A stretch of 64,000 nucleotides of DNA from Eubacterium sp. (GCA_022794015.1 JAAWDZ010000017.1:1-64000); one strand, 5' to 3'. Positions 1-9,611 are shown, counted from the stretch's first letter. The notes: generated by a model from the letters alone, not told the origin. Translations and numbers: made by a program.

Positions 1-145
1 GTTACTGTTCATGGGTCAGGAACGCGCATTTACTGCGTGTTCCGTGAGAATATGATACAAGTTCGGGGCGATTTTTGCGAAGCAAAACTTTAAATATCGC
101 CCCGAACCGTTACTGTGAGCGGCCTCCCAGGCCGTGAACAGTAAC
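1..145. repeat. Palindromic multi-hairpin repeat (REP/MITE-like or structured RNA)
   Basis: Seen directly: the ends are inverted repeats (1-14 against 132-145, 14 pairs with one G-T). Inside are a 10-bp hairpin at 19-43 (one G-T), a perfect 12-bp hairpin at 61-72/96-107 that itself contains TTTTGC-GAA-GCAAAA (73-87), and a hairpin around GGCCT-CCC-AGGCC (121-133). The 5' arm GTTACTGT (1-8) is repeated at 109-116, so either copy can pair with ACAGTAAC (138-145). The unit 109-145 is a complete palindrome by itself. There is no reading frame of note. It may continue left of the window. Inference: an interspersed palindromic repeat or a cis-acting/non-coding RNA; no known Rfam class was recognised. 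Confidence 0.7.
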
Positions 146-247
146 AAAATTGCGGTATTTTCCTATACCTTCTTTGGTTGCATTTTTGGGTTGTTTATCT
201 TAAAATGTTATTATACCTGAAATTTGAAATGGACAAAGGAGGAAGGG

Positions 248-1687
248 ATGAAGAGATATCTGTTTGCAGCAGGAATTCTGTTTGTTTTGGCTGTGTTGTT
301 TGTTTCGGTGAAGGGAGCTTACAGCCACAAGGAAAGCAAGGCACAGGAGAAGCCGCCGCTGATTTATTATACGATCGGCCGGGAGGATGAAGATCTGGAG
401 ATGGTCAATGAAGCGTTAAACGATCTGTTGTCCAGGAAGTACGGCATTACCGTAGACTACCGGAAACTGGACTGGAATATATATGGGAATAAAATTTCGG
501 TTTACCTGAACCTCAACGAAAACCTGGATGTGGTATTTGCTTCAAACGTACATCAGGGAGATTATGTGGGCAATGCCAAAAAGGGCGCGTGGTATCCGCT
601 GGACGATTTTCTCGCTGGAGAGGGGAAGGCTCTTTATGAGGCGATTCCGGAAATCTGGTGGGAGGGAGCAAAGATAAATGGTCATATTTACGGCGTACCG
701 ACCAGCAAGGAGCTGGCAAGTGTCAGTCAGTGGATGTATCCGAAGGAGCTGGTGGATAAATACGATATTGATATAGAAAGTATCAAAAGCCTGGAAGATC
801 TGGAGCCTGTATTTGCTCTGATTCAAAAGAACGAACGGGAATATACCGTGATGGAGTTGAACCAGTATACGCATTTCTTTGAGGTATACGGATATGAATA
901 TATTCTGGATTATCAGATTCCCCTGATGATAAAATCAGAGGATGAGGAGGTTAAACTGGTCAATATCCTGGAAACAGACGTGGGGGAGCAGGTATTAAAT
1001 ACGCTTCGGAAATATTATCTGGCAGGTTACATCAATAAGGATGCGCCAATCCGGGAGAGCCAGACGCTGCAGGAGGGTGAGAAGGTATTTTTCCGGCAGG
1101 CACAGGGCGGGCCATATGCAGAGATGGTGTGGTCGAGACAGCGTGGATATGAGGTGGTGGCGCAGGTGATGTCGCCGGCTGTGATCGATATAGATTCGCT
1201 CCGGGGGGCTTATATGTGCGTGGCAGCTTCTTCGGAGCAGCCAAAGGAGGCGTGCCGCTTTTTGCTGGCAGTGAACACGGACAAAGAGGTGCGTAATTTG
1301 CTGCAGCATGGAATTGAGGGAGAACATTATAAGCGAAACGCGCAGGGACAGGTGGTAATGCTCAAGGAAACCTATATGGGAGTCGCTTATACGCAGGGGA
1401 ACCTTTTTCTGTTGGATACCAGAGAAGGATGGCCGATAGATTTGCCTGAGAAGTACAGGGAATTTAACGAGCGCGCGGTGCCATCGCCATTGATTGATGC
1501 GGAACTGGATTTATCTGAAATAGAAGAGGAAATTTCGGCAGTCCGGGCAGTTTCTGAAAAATACTGCCCTGCGCTTATGACAGGAAGCGTAGATGTTTCA
1601 GAATACCTGCCGGCATACTGTAAGGAGCTGCGGGAAGCGGGGATTGACAGGATACGGGATGAATTGCAGAAACAGCTAAAGAAGTGA
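248..1687 (+). CDS. Membrane-anchored extracellular solute-binding protein
   Basis: 479 aa. The ATG at 248 is chosen because AAAGGAGGAAG lies just before it; an in-frame ATG at 224 has no such site. The N-terminus is Lys-Arg followed by a hydrophobic segment (about residues 4-22), then a charged extracellular domain resembling sugar-type ABC solute-binding proteins (long two-lobed fold, W-rich ligand region such as PEIWWEG). The C-terminal part resembles DUF3502-type members. No lipobox Cys follows the hydrophobic segment, so it is probably held by an uncleaved membrane segment. No permease or ATPase gene lies nearby; instead its 3' end overlaps a sensor kinase gene. Inferred role: ligand-sensing accessory protein for that kinase rather than a transporter component. 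Confidence 0.8.
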   Translation: MKRYLFAAGILFVLAVLFVSVKGAYSHKESKAQEKPPLIYYTIGREDEDLEMVNEALNDLLSRKYGITVDYRKLDWNIYGNKISVYLNLNENLDVVFASNVHQGDYVGNAKKGAWYPLDDFLAGEGKALYEAIPEIWWEGAKINGHIYGVPTSKELASVSQWMYPKELVDKYDIDIESIKSLEDLEPVFALIQKNEREYTVMELNQYTHFFEVYGYEYILDYQIPLMIKSEDEEVKLVNILETDVGEQVLNTLRKYYLAGYINKDAPIRESQTLQEGEKVFFRQAQGGPYAEMVWSRQRGYEVVAQVMSPAVIDIDSLRGAYMCVAASSEQPKEACRFLLAVNTDKEVRNLLQHGIEGEHYKRNAQGQVVMLKETYMGVAYTQGNLFLLDTREGWPIDLPEKYREFNERAVPSPLIDAELDLSEIEEEISAVRAVSEKYCPALMTGSVDVSEYLPAYCKELREAGIDRIRDELQKQLKK

Positions 1688-3378
1688 AAAGGATGAAAGA
1701 AAAAGAAAATAAAAAAGGAATACATCATGCTTCACCGTTAAGATGGCAGAGTATGTTCGTTGTTGCATTTGCGTGTATGTTCTGGATGATTTTATGTCTT
1801 GGCGTTTTTTTCTGGCAGTCAGAGCTGATGAAAGCAGAAGAGAACCGTCAATGTGAAATGATACACCGGCATTTGACGAGTGCAGAAAACCTTTGCAGTG
1901 AACAGGTTCGCAGTATTTACAAGGATGCAGAGCTTTTGCGGGATTTCTGTTCGTTTTGGAATCACACTATAGAAGGTTATATGGAAAAACGCCTACAGCA
2001 GGATAATGTACAGGGAAGCCAGGAATCATTTCCGGATTATATGAATGTATTTATTACGGAGAATTCCGAGGTCTTTTCTAAAATTTATTTTCTGACGGCA
2101 AAGGACATATATTTGCTGGAGGCACATCAGGAGGGCGGCGGAGAGTATTCGTACAATATTCCTTACAGCCAGTATGTAGAGGAATGTGAAAACATGGGAA
2201 GCGGATATCCGATTGGCATTGATGTACAGGATATCCAGGACGTAAAGAAAAATGTGGGACGCGTTGTATTTTTGCTGGATTTTACGTATTTGACGGATCA
2301 TTTTAATGAACAGTATAGTAGCCATGTGTTGTTTCGACATGGAAATATGGAAAAAGTGTGGGGAGATCTTAAAAAGAGGGAGTTAAATTCGGACTTTTTG
2401 TCTTCCTTCACAACATACACCTGCAGTATCCATGGCAACCAGATTGAAATTGGGATGCATATAACGGATGTTCTTTCCAAAAACAGGCTGTTGTTTCTGA
2501 TTCTTACAGTGCTGGTAGTATTTGTAGCCGGACTGGTGCTGGCATGGATGCAGCGTATGGCGGTGCAAAACGCAAGATTTCACGAGACATTGATTCATAC
2601 GATACAGCTGGCCAAGCAGGGGAAGTTCAGACAGGTGGAGGACTGGTCCAAAAAGGGCAATTACGCAATGCTGGCAGGGGAAATCAACGATATGATAAGT
2701 AAGCTGGATCTGCTGATCAAAAAAGAATATCTGTTAAAAATCAGTCAGCAGAAGACGCAGATGCAGGCGATGCTGTATCAGATCAATCCCCATTTTCTGT
2801 ATAATACGTTAGAAATCATACGTGCGCAGGCCAATATCCAGGGAAATGTAGCGCTGTCAGACGCGCTGTTTGATCTCGGCAATATGTACCGGATGCTTTC
2901 CAAGCTGGGCGATGTGATTCCAATGCGCCAGGAGGTAGCGCTTTTGAAACATTATCTGAATATCTTAGAGCTTGGCAATCCGGAGAATTTTTATTATGAA
3001 ATCGACCTGGATGAAGAAACCATGGAGTTGGATACGGTAAAGTTCTGGCTGCAGCCACTGGCAGAAAATTATTTTGTACATGGGTATGACCGTAACAGGG
3101 AGTACAATCTCTTTTCCGTCCAGGGGCAGAAAAAAGAGGACGGATACCAGCTTTTGATTATGGACAACGGCAGCGGCATGCAGGAAGAGGAGCTGGCTGA
3201 GCTAAATGAAAAACTAAAGCAGGCGCAGGGGCTTCCGAAAGAAAATATTGGGATTCAGAACGTTTGCCAGAGGCTGAAATATTTTTACTGTGGGCAAATG
3301 ACGTTTCAGATTATAAAAAACCATCCAAAGGGATTATGTATTAAGATTTTTATCAGAGAGGATTGGAGTGGGGAATAG
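1684..3378 (+). CDS. YesM/LytS-type sensor histidine kinase
   Basis: Up to 564 aa from GTG 1684, which overlaps the previous stop codon; ATG 1693 is an alternative start. Two membrane segments (about residues 25-47 and 263-285) flank an extracellular domain of roughly 215 residues. The cytoplasmic part has a HAMP-like linker, then the His_kinase motif INPHFLYNTLE with predicted phospho-His 370, and a HATPase_c domain with MDNGSG and IGIQNVCQRL. This is the classic YesM architecture, whose partners are AraC-type regulators. Tight overlap with the binding-protein gene upstream and a 3-nt gap to the regulator downstream indicate one operon and one signalling pathway. The ligand is unknown, most likely a saccharide. 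Confidence 0.9.
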   Translation: MKRMKEKENKKGIHHASPLRWQSMFVVAFACMFWMILCLGVFFWQSELMKAEENRQCEMIHRHLTSAENLCSEQVRSIYKDAELLRDFCSFWNHTIEGYMEKRLQQDNVQGSQESFPDYMNVFITENSEVFSKIYFLTAKDIYLLEAHQEGGGEYSYNIPYSQYVEECENMGSGYPIGIDVQDIQDVKKNVGRVVFLLDFTYLTDHFNEQYSSHVLFRHGNMEKVWGDLKKRELNSDFLSSFTTYTCSIHGNQIEIGMHITDVLSKNRLLFLILTVLVVFVAGLVLAWMQRMAVQNARFHETLIHTIQLAKQGKFRQVEDWSKKGNYAMLAGEINDMISKLDLLIKKEYLLKISQQKTQMQAMLYQINPHFLYNTLEIIRAQANIQGNVALSDALFDLGNMYRMLSKLGDVIPMRQEVALLKHYLNILELGNPENFYYEIDLDEETMELDTVKFWLQPLAENYFVHGYDRNREYNLFSVQGQKKEDGYQLLIMDNGSGMQEEELAELNEKLKQAQGLPKENIGIQNVCQRLKYFYCGQMTFQIIKNHPKGLCIKIFIREDWSGE

Positions 3379-3381
3379 CAT

Positions 3382-4161
3382 ATGTATCGTTTGTTATTGG
3401 TGGATGATGAAAAACAGATTACGGAAGGTCTGAAATTTTTTATGCCGTGGGAGAAATATCAAATCAGTGAAATCCGCACGGCGAATACATATGAAGAGGC
3501 TTTGGAACTTGGGTATCGTTTTAAGCCGCATATTGCAATGATTGACGTGTGTATTGGAAAGCGTTTTGGATATGACTTACAGGGCGAGCTGCTCAGAAAT
3601 CTGCCGCAGCTTCATACGATTATGATCAGTGGGTATGATGAGTTTTCCTATGTACGCCAGGCCATGCGCCAGAGAGTAGTAGATTATCTGTTAAAGCCGA
3701 TAAACAGGGCGGAGTTAGATAAGGTATTAAAGAAAATTGTTGTGGAAAGACTGCATGGCAGCCTTGTGGGCGAAGCGGGAGACGACGCATGGTATGATGA
3801 AATTTTAGAAATGGATATCAGAGAGCTAAGCAAGCTGGTTCAGAAAATTTTAAAGATCGTACAGGAGGAGTATGGGAAAAATTTAAATCTCTCTGTGCTT
3901 TCGGATCGGCTGGAGGTTGGCGGCGGATATTTGGGGAAACTGTTCTCGAAGGAAACGGGAATGAAGTTTTCACAATATCTGATGCAGTATCGGATGGATG
4001 TGGCGAAGGAACTGATTATCAGCACGGATTACAAGGTGGCTTATATCGCAAATAAGGTGGGATATTTCCATCTGAATTATTTTTATATGCATTTTCAGGC
4101 ATGTTTTCAGAAGTCGCCGCTTGAGTTTCGTGAGGAGAAAACGGGGGCAGAGCGCCTCTGA
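3382..4161 (+). CDS. AraC-type response regulator (YesN-like, short)
   Basis: 259 aa. An N-terminal receiver domain (LLLVDDEKQ acidic pocket, phospho-acceptor Asp 55 in AMIDVC, conserved Lys in LLKPIN) is joined almost directly to a C-terminal AraC/XylS double helix-turn-helix (about residues 155-255; LSVLSDRLEVGGGYLGKLF and the second helix near YIANKVGYFHLNYFY). Many YesN proteins are near 500 aa with a large central region; that region is missing here, which is a known shorter layout. It is the last gene of the binding-protein/kinase/regulator operon, 3 nt after the kinase stop, and is followed by a hairpin. Targets are unknown; no carbohydrate operon is adjacent. Confidence 0.9.
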   Translation: MYRLLLVDDEKQITEGLKFFMPWEKYQISEIRTANTYEEALELGYRFKPHIAMIDVCIGKRFGYDLQGELLRNLPQLHTIMISGYDEFSYVRQAMRQRVVDYLLKPINRAELDKVLKKIVVERLHGSLVGEAGDDAWYDEILEMDIRELSKLVQKILKIVQEEYGKNLNLSVLSDRLEVGGGYLGKLFSKETGMKFSQYLMQYRMDVAKELIISTDYKVAYIANKVGYFHLNYFYMHFQACFQKSPLEFREEKTGAERL

Positions 4162-4189
4162 AAATTTATTCCTGCTTTATTGTAATGAA

Positions 4190-4220
4190 ATGGGGGAAAT
4201 CCATTTTGGATTTCCCCCAT
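4190..4220. terminator. Bidirectional terminator hairpin between convergent genes
   Basis: Perfect 13-bp stem (4190-4202 with 4208-4220) and a 5-nt loop, lying between the + strand regulator gene and the - strand Cys-rich gene. There is no long T-run on either side, so termination is inferred from stem strength and convergent position. Confidence 0.7.
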
Positions 4221-4232
4221 ACTCACCTGCAA

Positions 4233-4451
4233 TTAGCAGAAGCTGCTACCGCATCCGCCGCAGCAGAGCAGTAATAAGATGATCCAGATGCAGCTGTTGC
4301 TGCCGCCGTCACATCCGCCGCCACAGTTGCCGCCGCCGAAAAAGCCGCTGCCGTTGCCGTTGCACAGACACATCAGAACGATAAGCCAGAGAATAGAACC
4401 ACATCCTCCATCATTTCCGCATCCACAGTTTGTTGCTGCTAAGTCACTCAT
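4233..4451 (-). CDS. Small Cys/Gly-rich protein (chorion-like high-Cys family)
   Basis: 72 aa with a Shine-Dalgarno site (GGAGG) before the start. Composition is extreme: 11 Cys and many Gly/Asn, with two short hydrophobic stretches (ILWLIVLMCLC and CIWIILLLLCC). Such proteins are frequent in Lachnospiraceae and are often annotated as chorion-class high-cysteine proteins; their function is not established. A sigma-K-like promoter sits 32 nt upstream, which suggests late mother-cell expression, for example as a spore coat or crust component with disulfide cross-linking. That role is inference. Confidence 0.75.
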   Translation of the reverse strand: MSDLAATNCGCGNDGGCGSILWLIVLMCLCNGNGSGFFGGGNCGGGCDGGSNSCIWIILLLLCCGGCGSSFC

Positions 4452-4482
4452 TTGAATACCTCCATTTTGTTTGATTACACTT

Positions 4483-4510
4483 TATCATATGTGGATGGCT
4501 TGTATGTGTT
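4483..4510 (-). promoter_or_regulatory. Sigma-K-like promoter for the Cys-rich protein
   Basis: Reading the minus strand, CATATGATA (4491-4483) fits the sigma-K -10 pattern CATANNNTA. AAC (4510-4508) lies 16 nt further upstream, close to the expected AC-type -35. The leader to the ATG would be about 25 nt and contains the ribosome binding site. Tentative, since such short motifs occur by chance. Confidence 0.4.
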
Positions 4511-4724
4511 TCCGGGTGACAAGTATATTTTTCAGAGACGTGTATTTTGAGGGATTTTGGGAGAATAAACAGGATGGGCGCTGAGTTGTTTCGCAGGAAA
4601 GGAGATGTCTCGTCGCCTCTCCAGTCCGAAAGTAAGTTTACGCGATTGATATCATAAAAAACAGATGACGGATCTGTATAAAATTGTTAAAATGAAGATA
4701 ATGGCGGTAAGGAGGGCGGAAAGC

Positions 4725-6425
4725 ATGAAAGAACGTAAAATAAAGAAGCTTCCAATTGGGATTGACGATTTTGAAAAGCTGCGCCAGGATGAATTTTACT
4801 ACATCGACAAGACAGGCATGATCCAGGATTTGCTTGAAAACTGGGGGGAAATAAACCTGTTCACACGTCCGAGGCGTTTTGGGAAATCCCTGAATATGAG
4901 TATGCTAAAATCTTTTTTTGATATAAGCGGAAACGAGGAGATTTTTAAGGGCCTCAAAATTGCTGAGGAAGCAGAACTGTGCAGACAGTACATGGGCCGA
5001 TACCCGGTCATATCCCTGTCATTAAAGGGCGTAAATGGGATAGATTTTAAAAGTGCATATACCATGCTGTGTTCCGTGGTTGGGAAAGAAGCGCTGCGGT
5101 TTCAGTTCCTGGCTGAAAGCGGGCGTCTGACGGACAGAGAAAGAAAGTTGTATGAACAGCTGGTAAAAGTGGGCGGGCAGGGAGAGGAGCTGTTTCTAAT
5201 GAAGCAGTCCACATTGGAGGAAAGCCTGCAGACGCTGTCTATGCTGCTTGAAAAGCATTACGGCCAGAAAGCCATTCTTTTGATAGACGAGTATGACGTG
5301 CCTCTTGCAAAAGCATTTGACCAGGGCTATTATGACGAGATGATTATTCTAATCCGGAATTTCCTCGGTCAGGCGTTAAAGACAAATCCAAGTCTGAAAT
5401 TTGCCGTACTGACGGGCTGTATGCGTATTTCCAAGGAAAGTATCTTTACAGGCTTAAATAATTTATCTGTATATACGGTTTTTGACGCAGAGTATGATGA
5501 ATATTTTGGGTTTACAGACCAGGATGTCACAGAAATGCTGGAATATTACGGCCTGTCTGATAAATACAATGAGATAAGGGAGTGGTATGATGGTTATCAG
5601 TTTGGAAACAGGGGAGTCTATTGTCCATGGGATGTGCTCAACTATTGCAGGAAGCTCTGTGCGGATCGAAATGCGAAGCCGCAGAATTACTGGTCTAACA
5701 CCAGCGGCAACGATGTGATAAGGCACTTTATCCACCAGGCCGGTACTGCCCTTATTAAACGGGAAATCGAACAGCTGGTGGCCGGGGAAACGATTGTAAA
5801 GGAGATTCAGGAGCTGACCTACCGGGATATGTACCGCTCTGCTGACAATATCTTTAGCGTTTTGTTGGCTGCCGGATACCTGACCAAACGGGGGGAATCG
5901 GACGGAAAAACCGTAGGCCTCGCAATTCCCAACCGTGAAATCCGTGAAATTTATACGGAACAGATCATGGCCTATTTCAAAGAAGGCGTAAAAGAAAACC
6001 GGGAAACATTGAAACGTTTTTGTGTAGCGTTAGAAAGTGGGAATGCAGAAGAGGTGGAGAGCTATTTTCAGGAGTATCTGAAAAAAACCATCAGCATCCG
6101 CGATACTTTTGTAAGAAAACATTTAAAAGAGAATTTCTACCATGGAATCTTAATCGGCATCTTAGGCTGCCTGGACGGCTGGTTCGTTTCTTCCAACAAA
6201 GAAGCCGGGGACGGCTATAGTGATATTGTGCTGGAATCCGCGGATGGCGAAGCAGGCATCATCATTGAAATCAAATACGCGCACGACGGCGATCTGGAAA
6301 AAGGTTGTGAGGAGGCGGCAGCATCATCCACCCCCAACCCAAAAGCAAACTTACACTGTCACCCGTCCAAATCTCTTGACAGACCATTTAAAATTCATTA
6401 CAATTACGCATGGATAACAGGTTGA
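4725..6425 (+). CDS. AAA-ATPase-like / PD-(D/E)XK nuclease protein, abnormal C-terminus
   Basis: 566 aa from ATG 4725, chosen for AAGGAGGG eight bases before it. The N-terminal AAA-ATPase-like domain (PF09820 type) begins LPIGIDDFEKL and has the family's unusual P-loop RPRRFGKSLN; the Walker B region is LLIDEYDVPL. A C-terminal PD-(D/E)XK domain (DUF1703 type) keeps GYSDIVLE and IIEIKY. It is clearly a paralogue of the gene at 49.5 kb, but the two agree only to about position 6316. After that this protein ends in unrelated residues (AASSTPNP...), while the paralogue continues about 50 residues to a normal family end. The last ~100 bases of this gene hold the icd promoter. Inference: 3' truncation or replacement, activity uncertain. 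Family function is unknown. Confidence 0.85.
   Translation: MKERKIKKLPIGIDDFEKLRQDEFYYIDKTGMIQDLLENWGEINLFTRPRRFGKSLNMSMLKSFFDISGNEEIFKGLKIAEEAELCRQYMGRYPVISLSLKGVNGIDFKSAYTMLCSVVGKEALRFQFLAESGRLTDRERKLYEQLVKVGGQGEELFLMKQSTLEESLQTLSMLLEKHYGQKAILLIDEYDVPLAKAFDQGYYDEMIILIRNFLGQALKTNPSLKFAVLTGCMRISKESIFTGLNNLSVYTVFDAEYDEYFGFTDQDVTEMLEYYGLSDKYNEIREWYDGYQFGNRGVYCPWDVLNYCRKLCADRNAKPQNYWSNTSGNDVIRHFIHQAGTALIKREIEQLVAGETIVKEIQELTYRDMYRSADNIFSVLLAAGYLTKRGESDGKTVGLAIPNREIREIYTEQIMAYFKEGVKENRETLKRFCVALESGNAEEVESYFQEYLKKTISIRDTFVRKHLKENFYHGILIGILGCLDGWFVSSNKEAGDGYSDIVLESADGEAGIIIEIKYAHDGDLEKGCEEAAASSTPNPKANLHCHPSKSLDRPFKIHYNYAWITG
6376..6404 (+). promoter_or_regulatory. Sigma-A promoter of icd
   Basis: TTGACA (6376-6381), a 17-bp spacer and TACAAT (6399-6404). 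It lies inside the 3' end of the preceding reading frame and 58 nt before the icd start, so icd has its own promoter. Confidence 0.8.
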
Positions 6426-6461
6426 GCGTATATCAAATTTAGCTTCAGGAGGATAAGAGTA

Positions 6462-7670
6462 ATGGAAAAAATTCAAATGACGACACCGCTTGTAGAGATG
6501 GACGGAGATGAAATGACCCGGATTTTATGGTCAATGATCAAAGATGAGCTTTTACTTCCGTTTATTGATTTAAAAACAGAATATTATGATTTGGGATTAG
6601 AGCACAGAAATGAAACGGACGATCAGGTGACTGCAGATTCTGCCAATGCGACCAAAAAATACGGTGTTGCCGTAAAATGCGCTACGATTACGCCCAATGC
6701 AGCCAGAATGGATGAATATCATTTAAAAGAGATGTGGAAAAGTCCGAATGGAACAATTCGTGCAATGTTAGACGGTACCGTGTTCCGCGCACCGATTATT
6801 GTGAAAGGGATTGAGCCATGTGTAAAGAACTGGAAAAAGCCGATTACAATTGCAAGGCATGCATACGGCGACGTTTATAAGGCAACTGAGATGAAAATTC
6901 CAGGGGCAGGCAGGGCAGAGCTGGTTTATACGGCAGAAGACGGCAGTGAAGTAAGAGAGCTTATCCACAATTTTACCGGAGCAGGCGTTGTACAGGGACA
7001 GCATAACTTAGAGCCGTCCATTGAAAGCTTTGCAAGGAGCTGTTTTACCTATGCACTGGATGTAAAACAGGATTTGTGGTTTGCAACGAAAGATACGATT
7101 TCCAAGAAATATGACCATACTTTTAAGGATATTTTCCAGGAGATCTTTGATGCAGAGTACAAGGATGCTTTTGAAAAGGCAGGAATTACGTATTTTTATA
7201 CATTGATTGACGATGCAGTTGCCCGTGTGATGAAGTCTGAGGGCGGTTATATCTGGGCATGTAAAAATTATGACGGTGACGTGATGAGCGATATGGTGTC
7301 CTCTGCGTTTGGCTCACTTGCGATGATGACCTCTGTACTGGTATCCCCGCAGGGATATTATGAGTACGAAGCGGCGCATGGAACTGTGCAAAGGCATTAT
7401 TACAAGCACCTGGAAGGGGAAGAAACCTCTACCAATTCTGTTGCGACAATTTTTGCATGGAGCGGCGCCCTGCGTAAGCGTGGGGAGATGGATGGAAATG
7501 AGAGGCTTTCTGATTTTGCGGATAAGCTGGAAAAAGCCTGTATCCAGACAATTGAAGAAGGAAAAATGACCAGGGATCTGGCTCTGATCACGTCAATTGA
7601 AAATCCGGTGGTATTAAACAGTCAGGAATTTATCCGGGCAATCCGGAGCACACTAGAGGGGATTTTATGA
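6462..7670 (+). CDS. icd: NADP-dependent isocitrate dehydrogenase (eukaryote-like type)
   Basis: 402 aa, the full length for the family. Oxidatively decarboxylates isocitrate to 2-oxoglutarate with NADP+, supplying 2-oxoglutarate for glutamate synthesis. Seen: the N-terminal [12 protein letters not shown] motif, the substrate loop [17 protein letters not shown], the metal-binding region [29 protein letters not shown], and the nucleotide-binding [10 protein letters not shown]. These mark the homodimeric IDH type found in eukaryotes and several anaerobes rather than the E. coli type. AGGAGG lies before the ATG. The stop overlaps the start of the ABC-F gene (ATGA), so the two are translationally coupled. 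Confidence 0.95.
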   Translation: MEKIQMTTPLVEMDGDEMTRILWSMIKDELLLPFIDLKTEYYDLGLEHRNETDDQVTADSANATKKYGVAVKCATITPNAARMDEYHLKEMWKSPNGTIRAMLDGTVFRAPIIVKGIEPCVKNWKKPITIARHAYGDVYKATEMKIPGAGRAELVYTAEDGSEVRELIHNFTGAGVVQGQHNLEPSIESFARSCFTYALDVKQDLWFATKDTISKKYDHTFKDIFQEIFDAEYKDAFEKAGITYFYTLIDDAVARVMKSEGGYIWACKNYDGDVMSDMVSSAFGSLAMMTSVLVSPQGYYEYEAAHGTVQRHYYKHLEGEETSTNSVATIFAWSGALRKRGEMDGNERLSDFADKLEKACIQTIEEGKMTRDLALITSIENPVVLNSQEFIRAIRSTLEGIL

Positions 7671-9586
7671 TTTTAGATTGTCAGAACATCTCAAAGGCGT
7701 TCGGCACGGATGAAATTTTAAAACAGGTATCCTTTCATATAGAAGCACACGAAAAGGCCGCTGTTGTCGGTATCAACGGCGCCGGAAAATCGACGCTGCT
7801 GAAAATCATTATGCGGCAGCTCGACCCGGATGACGGAACGGTCATCCTTGCCAAAAACACTACCATCGGCTATCTGGCACAGTATCAGGATATATCCGGC
7901 GGGCAGACCATTTATGAGGAGGTACTTTCTGCCAGAGGGGAGCTGGTGCAGATTGAGGAAAAGCTCCGTGAAATGGAAGGGCAGATGCATTCCCTTAAGG
8001 GAGAAGAGTTAGAGGGCCTGCTGGAAAAATACAATCGGATGCACCACGATTTTGAGCTGCGGGACGGCTACGCGTACCGCAGCGAAGTAGCGGGTGTTAT
8101 CCGGGGATTAGGTTTTATGGAAATGGATTTTAACCGCCCTGTATCCGAGCTTTCCGGTGGACAAAAGACCAGGGTTTTTCTGGGCAAGCTTTTGGTGACA
8201 AAGCCGGATTTACTGATCTTAGACGAGCCGACCAACCATTTGGATATGTCTTCTATTGCATGGCTGGAAACATTTTTGTCCAATTATAAGGGAGCGGTTT
8301 TGATTGTAAGCCATGACCGTTATTTTCTGGATAAAATCGTAACAAAGGTGATCGAATTGTCCGGTCATGAGGCAGCAACATTTTTGGGGAATTACTCTGC
8401 CTATGCGGTGAAAAAAGCAGCTGTCAGAGATGCAAAACTTAAAGCATGGCAAAATCAGCAGCGGGAGATAAAGCACCAGGAAGAAGTCATTGCCCGTTTA
8501 AAATCCTTTAACCGGGAAAAGTCCGTCCGTCGGGCGGAAAGCCGGGAAAAGATGTTGGATAAAATGGAACGGCTGGAGAAACCCATGGAAGAACAGGCCG
8601 ACATGAAAATTCGTTTTGAACCGGATATCGTGAGTGGAAACGATGTGCTTATGGTGGAAAATCTGGCAAAGTCATTTGGCGAAAACTGTCTGTTTTCGAA
8701 TATTGCATTTGAGATAAAGCGTGGGGAACGGGTGGCGTTAATCGGGGACAACGGCACAGGTAAGACGACGATGTTAAAAATCATCAACGAGCTGCTGCCA
8801 TTTGACGCCGGGAAGATTACGCTTGGCACCAATGTCCATATCGGGTATTACGATCAGGAGCATCAGGTGCTTTGCGATGACAAAACACTGTTTGAAGAGA
8901 TTTCGGACACCCGCCCACAGTTTACCAATACGCAGGTGCGTAGTGTCCTGGCGGCATTTTTGTTTACGGATGATGACGTGTTTAAACGGGTAGGCGATAT
9001 CAGCGGCGGAGAAAAAGGGCGGCTGTCGCTTGCAAAGCTAATGCTTTCGGAAGCGAATTTCCTGATTCTTGACGAGCCCACGAACCATCTTGATATTACG
9101 TCGAAGGAGATTTTAGAATCAGCGTTAAACGAATACACCGGTACGGTGCTGTTTGTATCGCATGACCGGTATTTTATCAATAAGACGGCGACCAGGATTT
9201 TAGATTTGACGGAACAGACCGTTGTGAATTATATCGGAAATTACGATTATTATCTGGAAAAACGTGAGGTGCAGATGCAGGGAATTCCTGCAGCGGTAAA
9301 GAACGTGCATATGGAAGGCAGGAATGAGTCGGCCAGGCAGAACTGGAAGCAAAAGAAAGAGGAACAGGCCAGAATACGCAGGCGTGAAGCGGCGCTGAAG
9401 CGTACGGAGGAGGAAATTACAGGAAAAGAGGCCCGTATGCAGGAACTGAATGAGGAGATGAACCGGGAAGAAGTTGCAACAAATGCAGGAAGACTTTCGG
9501 AAATTCATAAAGAGCTGACAAAGCTTAGCGGGGAGCTGGAAAAGCTTTATGAAGTCTGGGAAGGGCTTGCAGAGGAGGAATGTTGA
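7667..9586 (+). CDS. ABC-F family ATP-binding protein
   Basis: 639 aa with two ABC domains and no membrane segment. Walker A motifs GINGAGKST and GDNGTGKTT, signature motifs LSGGQKTR and ISGGEKGR, and Walker B followed by LDEPTNHLD in both halves are plain. The linker between the domains is the charged P-site-tRNA-interaction region typical of ABC-F proteins, and the C-terminus (about residues 550-635) is a Lys/Glu-rich coiled coil like that of Uup/YdiF-type members. ABC-F proteins act on the ribosome; some give antibiotic resistance, others rescue stalled translation. Nothing here points to resistance, so a housekeeping role is more likely. It overlaps icd by 4 nt. Confidence 0.92.
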   Translation: MILDCQNISKAFGTDEILKQVSFHIEAHEKAAVVGINGAGKSTLLKIIMRQLDPDDGTVILAKNTTIGYLAQYQDISGGQTIYEEVLSARGELVQIEEKLREMEGQMHSLKGEELEGLLEKYNRMHHDFELRDGYAYRSEVAGVIRGLGFMEMDFNRPVSELSGGQKTRVFLGKLLVTKPDLLILDEPTNHLDMSSIAWLETFLSNYKGAVLIVSHDRYFLDKIVTKVIELSGHEAATFLGNYSAYAVKKAAVRDAKLKAWQNQQREIKHQEEVIARLKSFNREKSVRRAESREKMLDKMERLEKPMEEQADMKIRFEPDIVSGNDVLMVENLAKSFGENCLFSNIAFEIKRGERVALIGDNGTGKTTMLKIINELLPFDAGKITLGTNVHIGYYDQEHQVLCDDKTLFEEISDTRPQFTNTQVRSVLAAFLFTDDDVFKRVGDISGGEKGRLSLAKLMLSEANFLILDEPTNHLDITSKEILESALNEYTGTVLFVSHDRYFINKTATRILDLTEQTVVNYIGNYDYYLEKREVQMQGIPAAVKNVHMEGRNESARQNWKQKKEEQARIRRREAALKRTEEEITGKEARMQELNEEMNREEVATNAGRLSEIHKELTKLSGELEKLYEVWEGLAEEEC

Positions 9587-9611
9587 CATACCATGACAGA
9601 TTCATTATAAT
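9583..9611 (+). promoter_or_regulatory. Consensus sigma-A promoter of rex
   Basis: TTGACA (9583-9588), a 17-bp spacer and TATAAT (9606-9611): a perfect consensus, starting over the stop codon of the ABC-F gene and ending 36 nt before the rex start. Confidence 0.85.
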
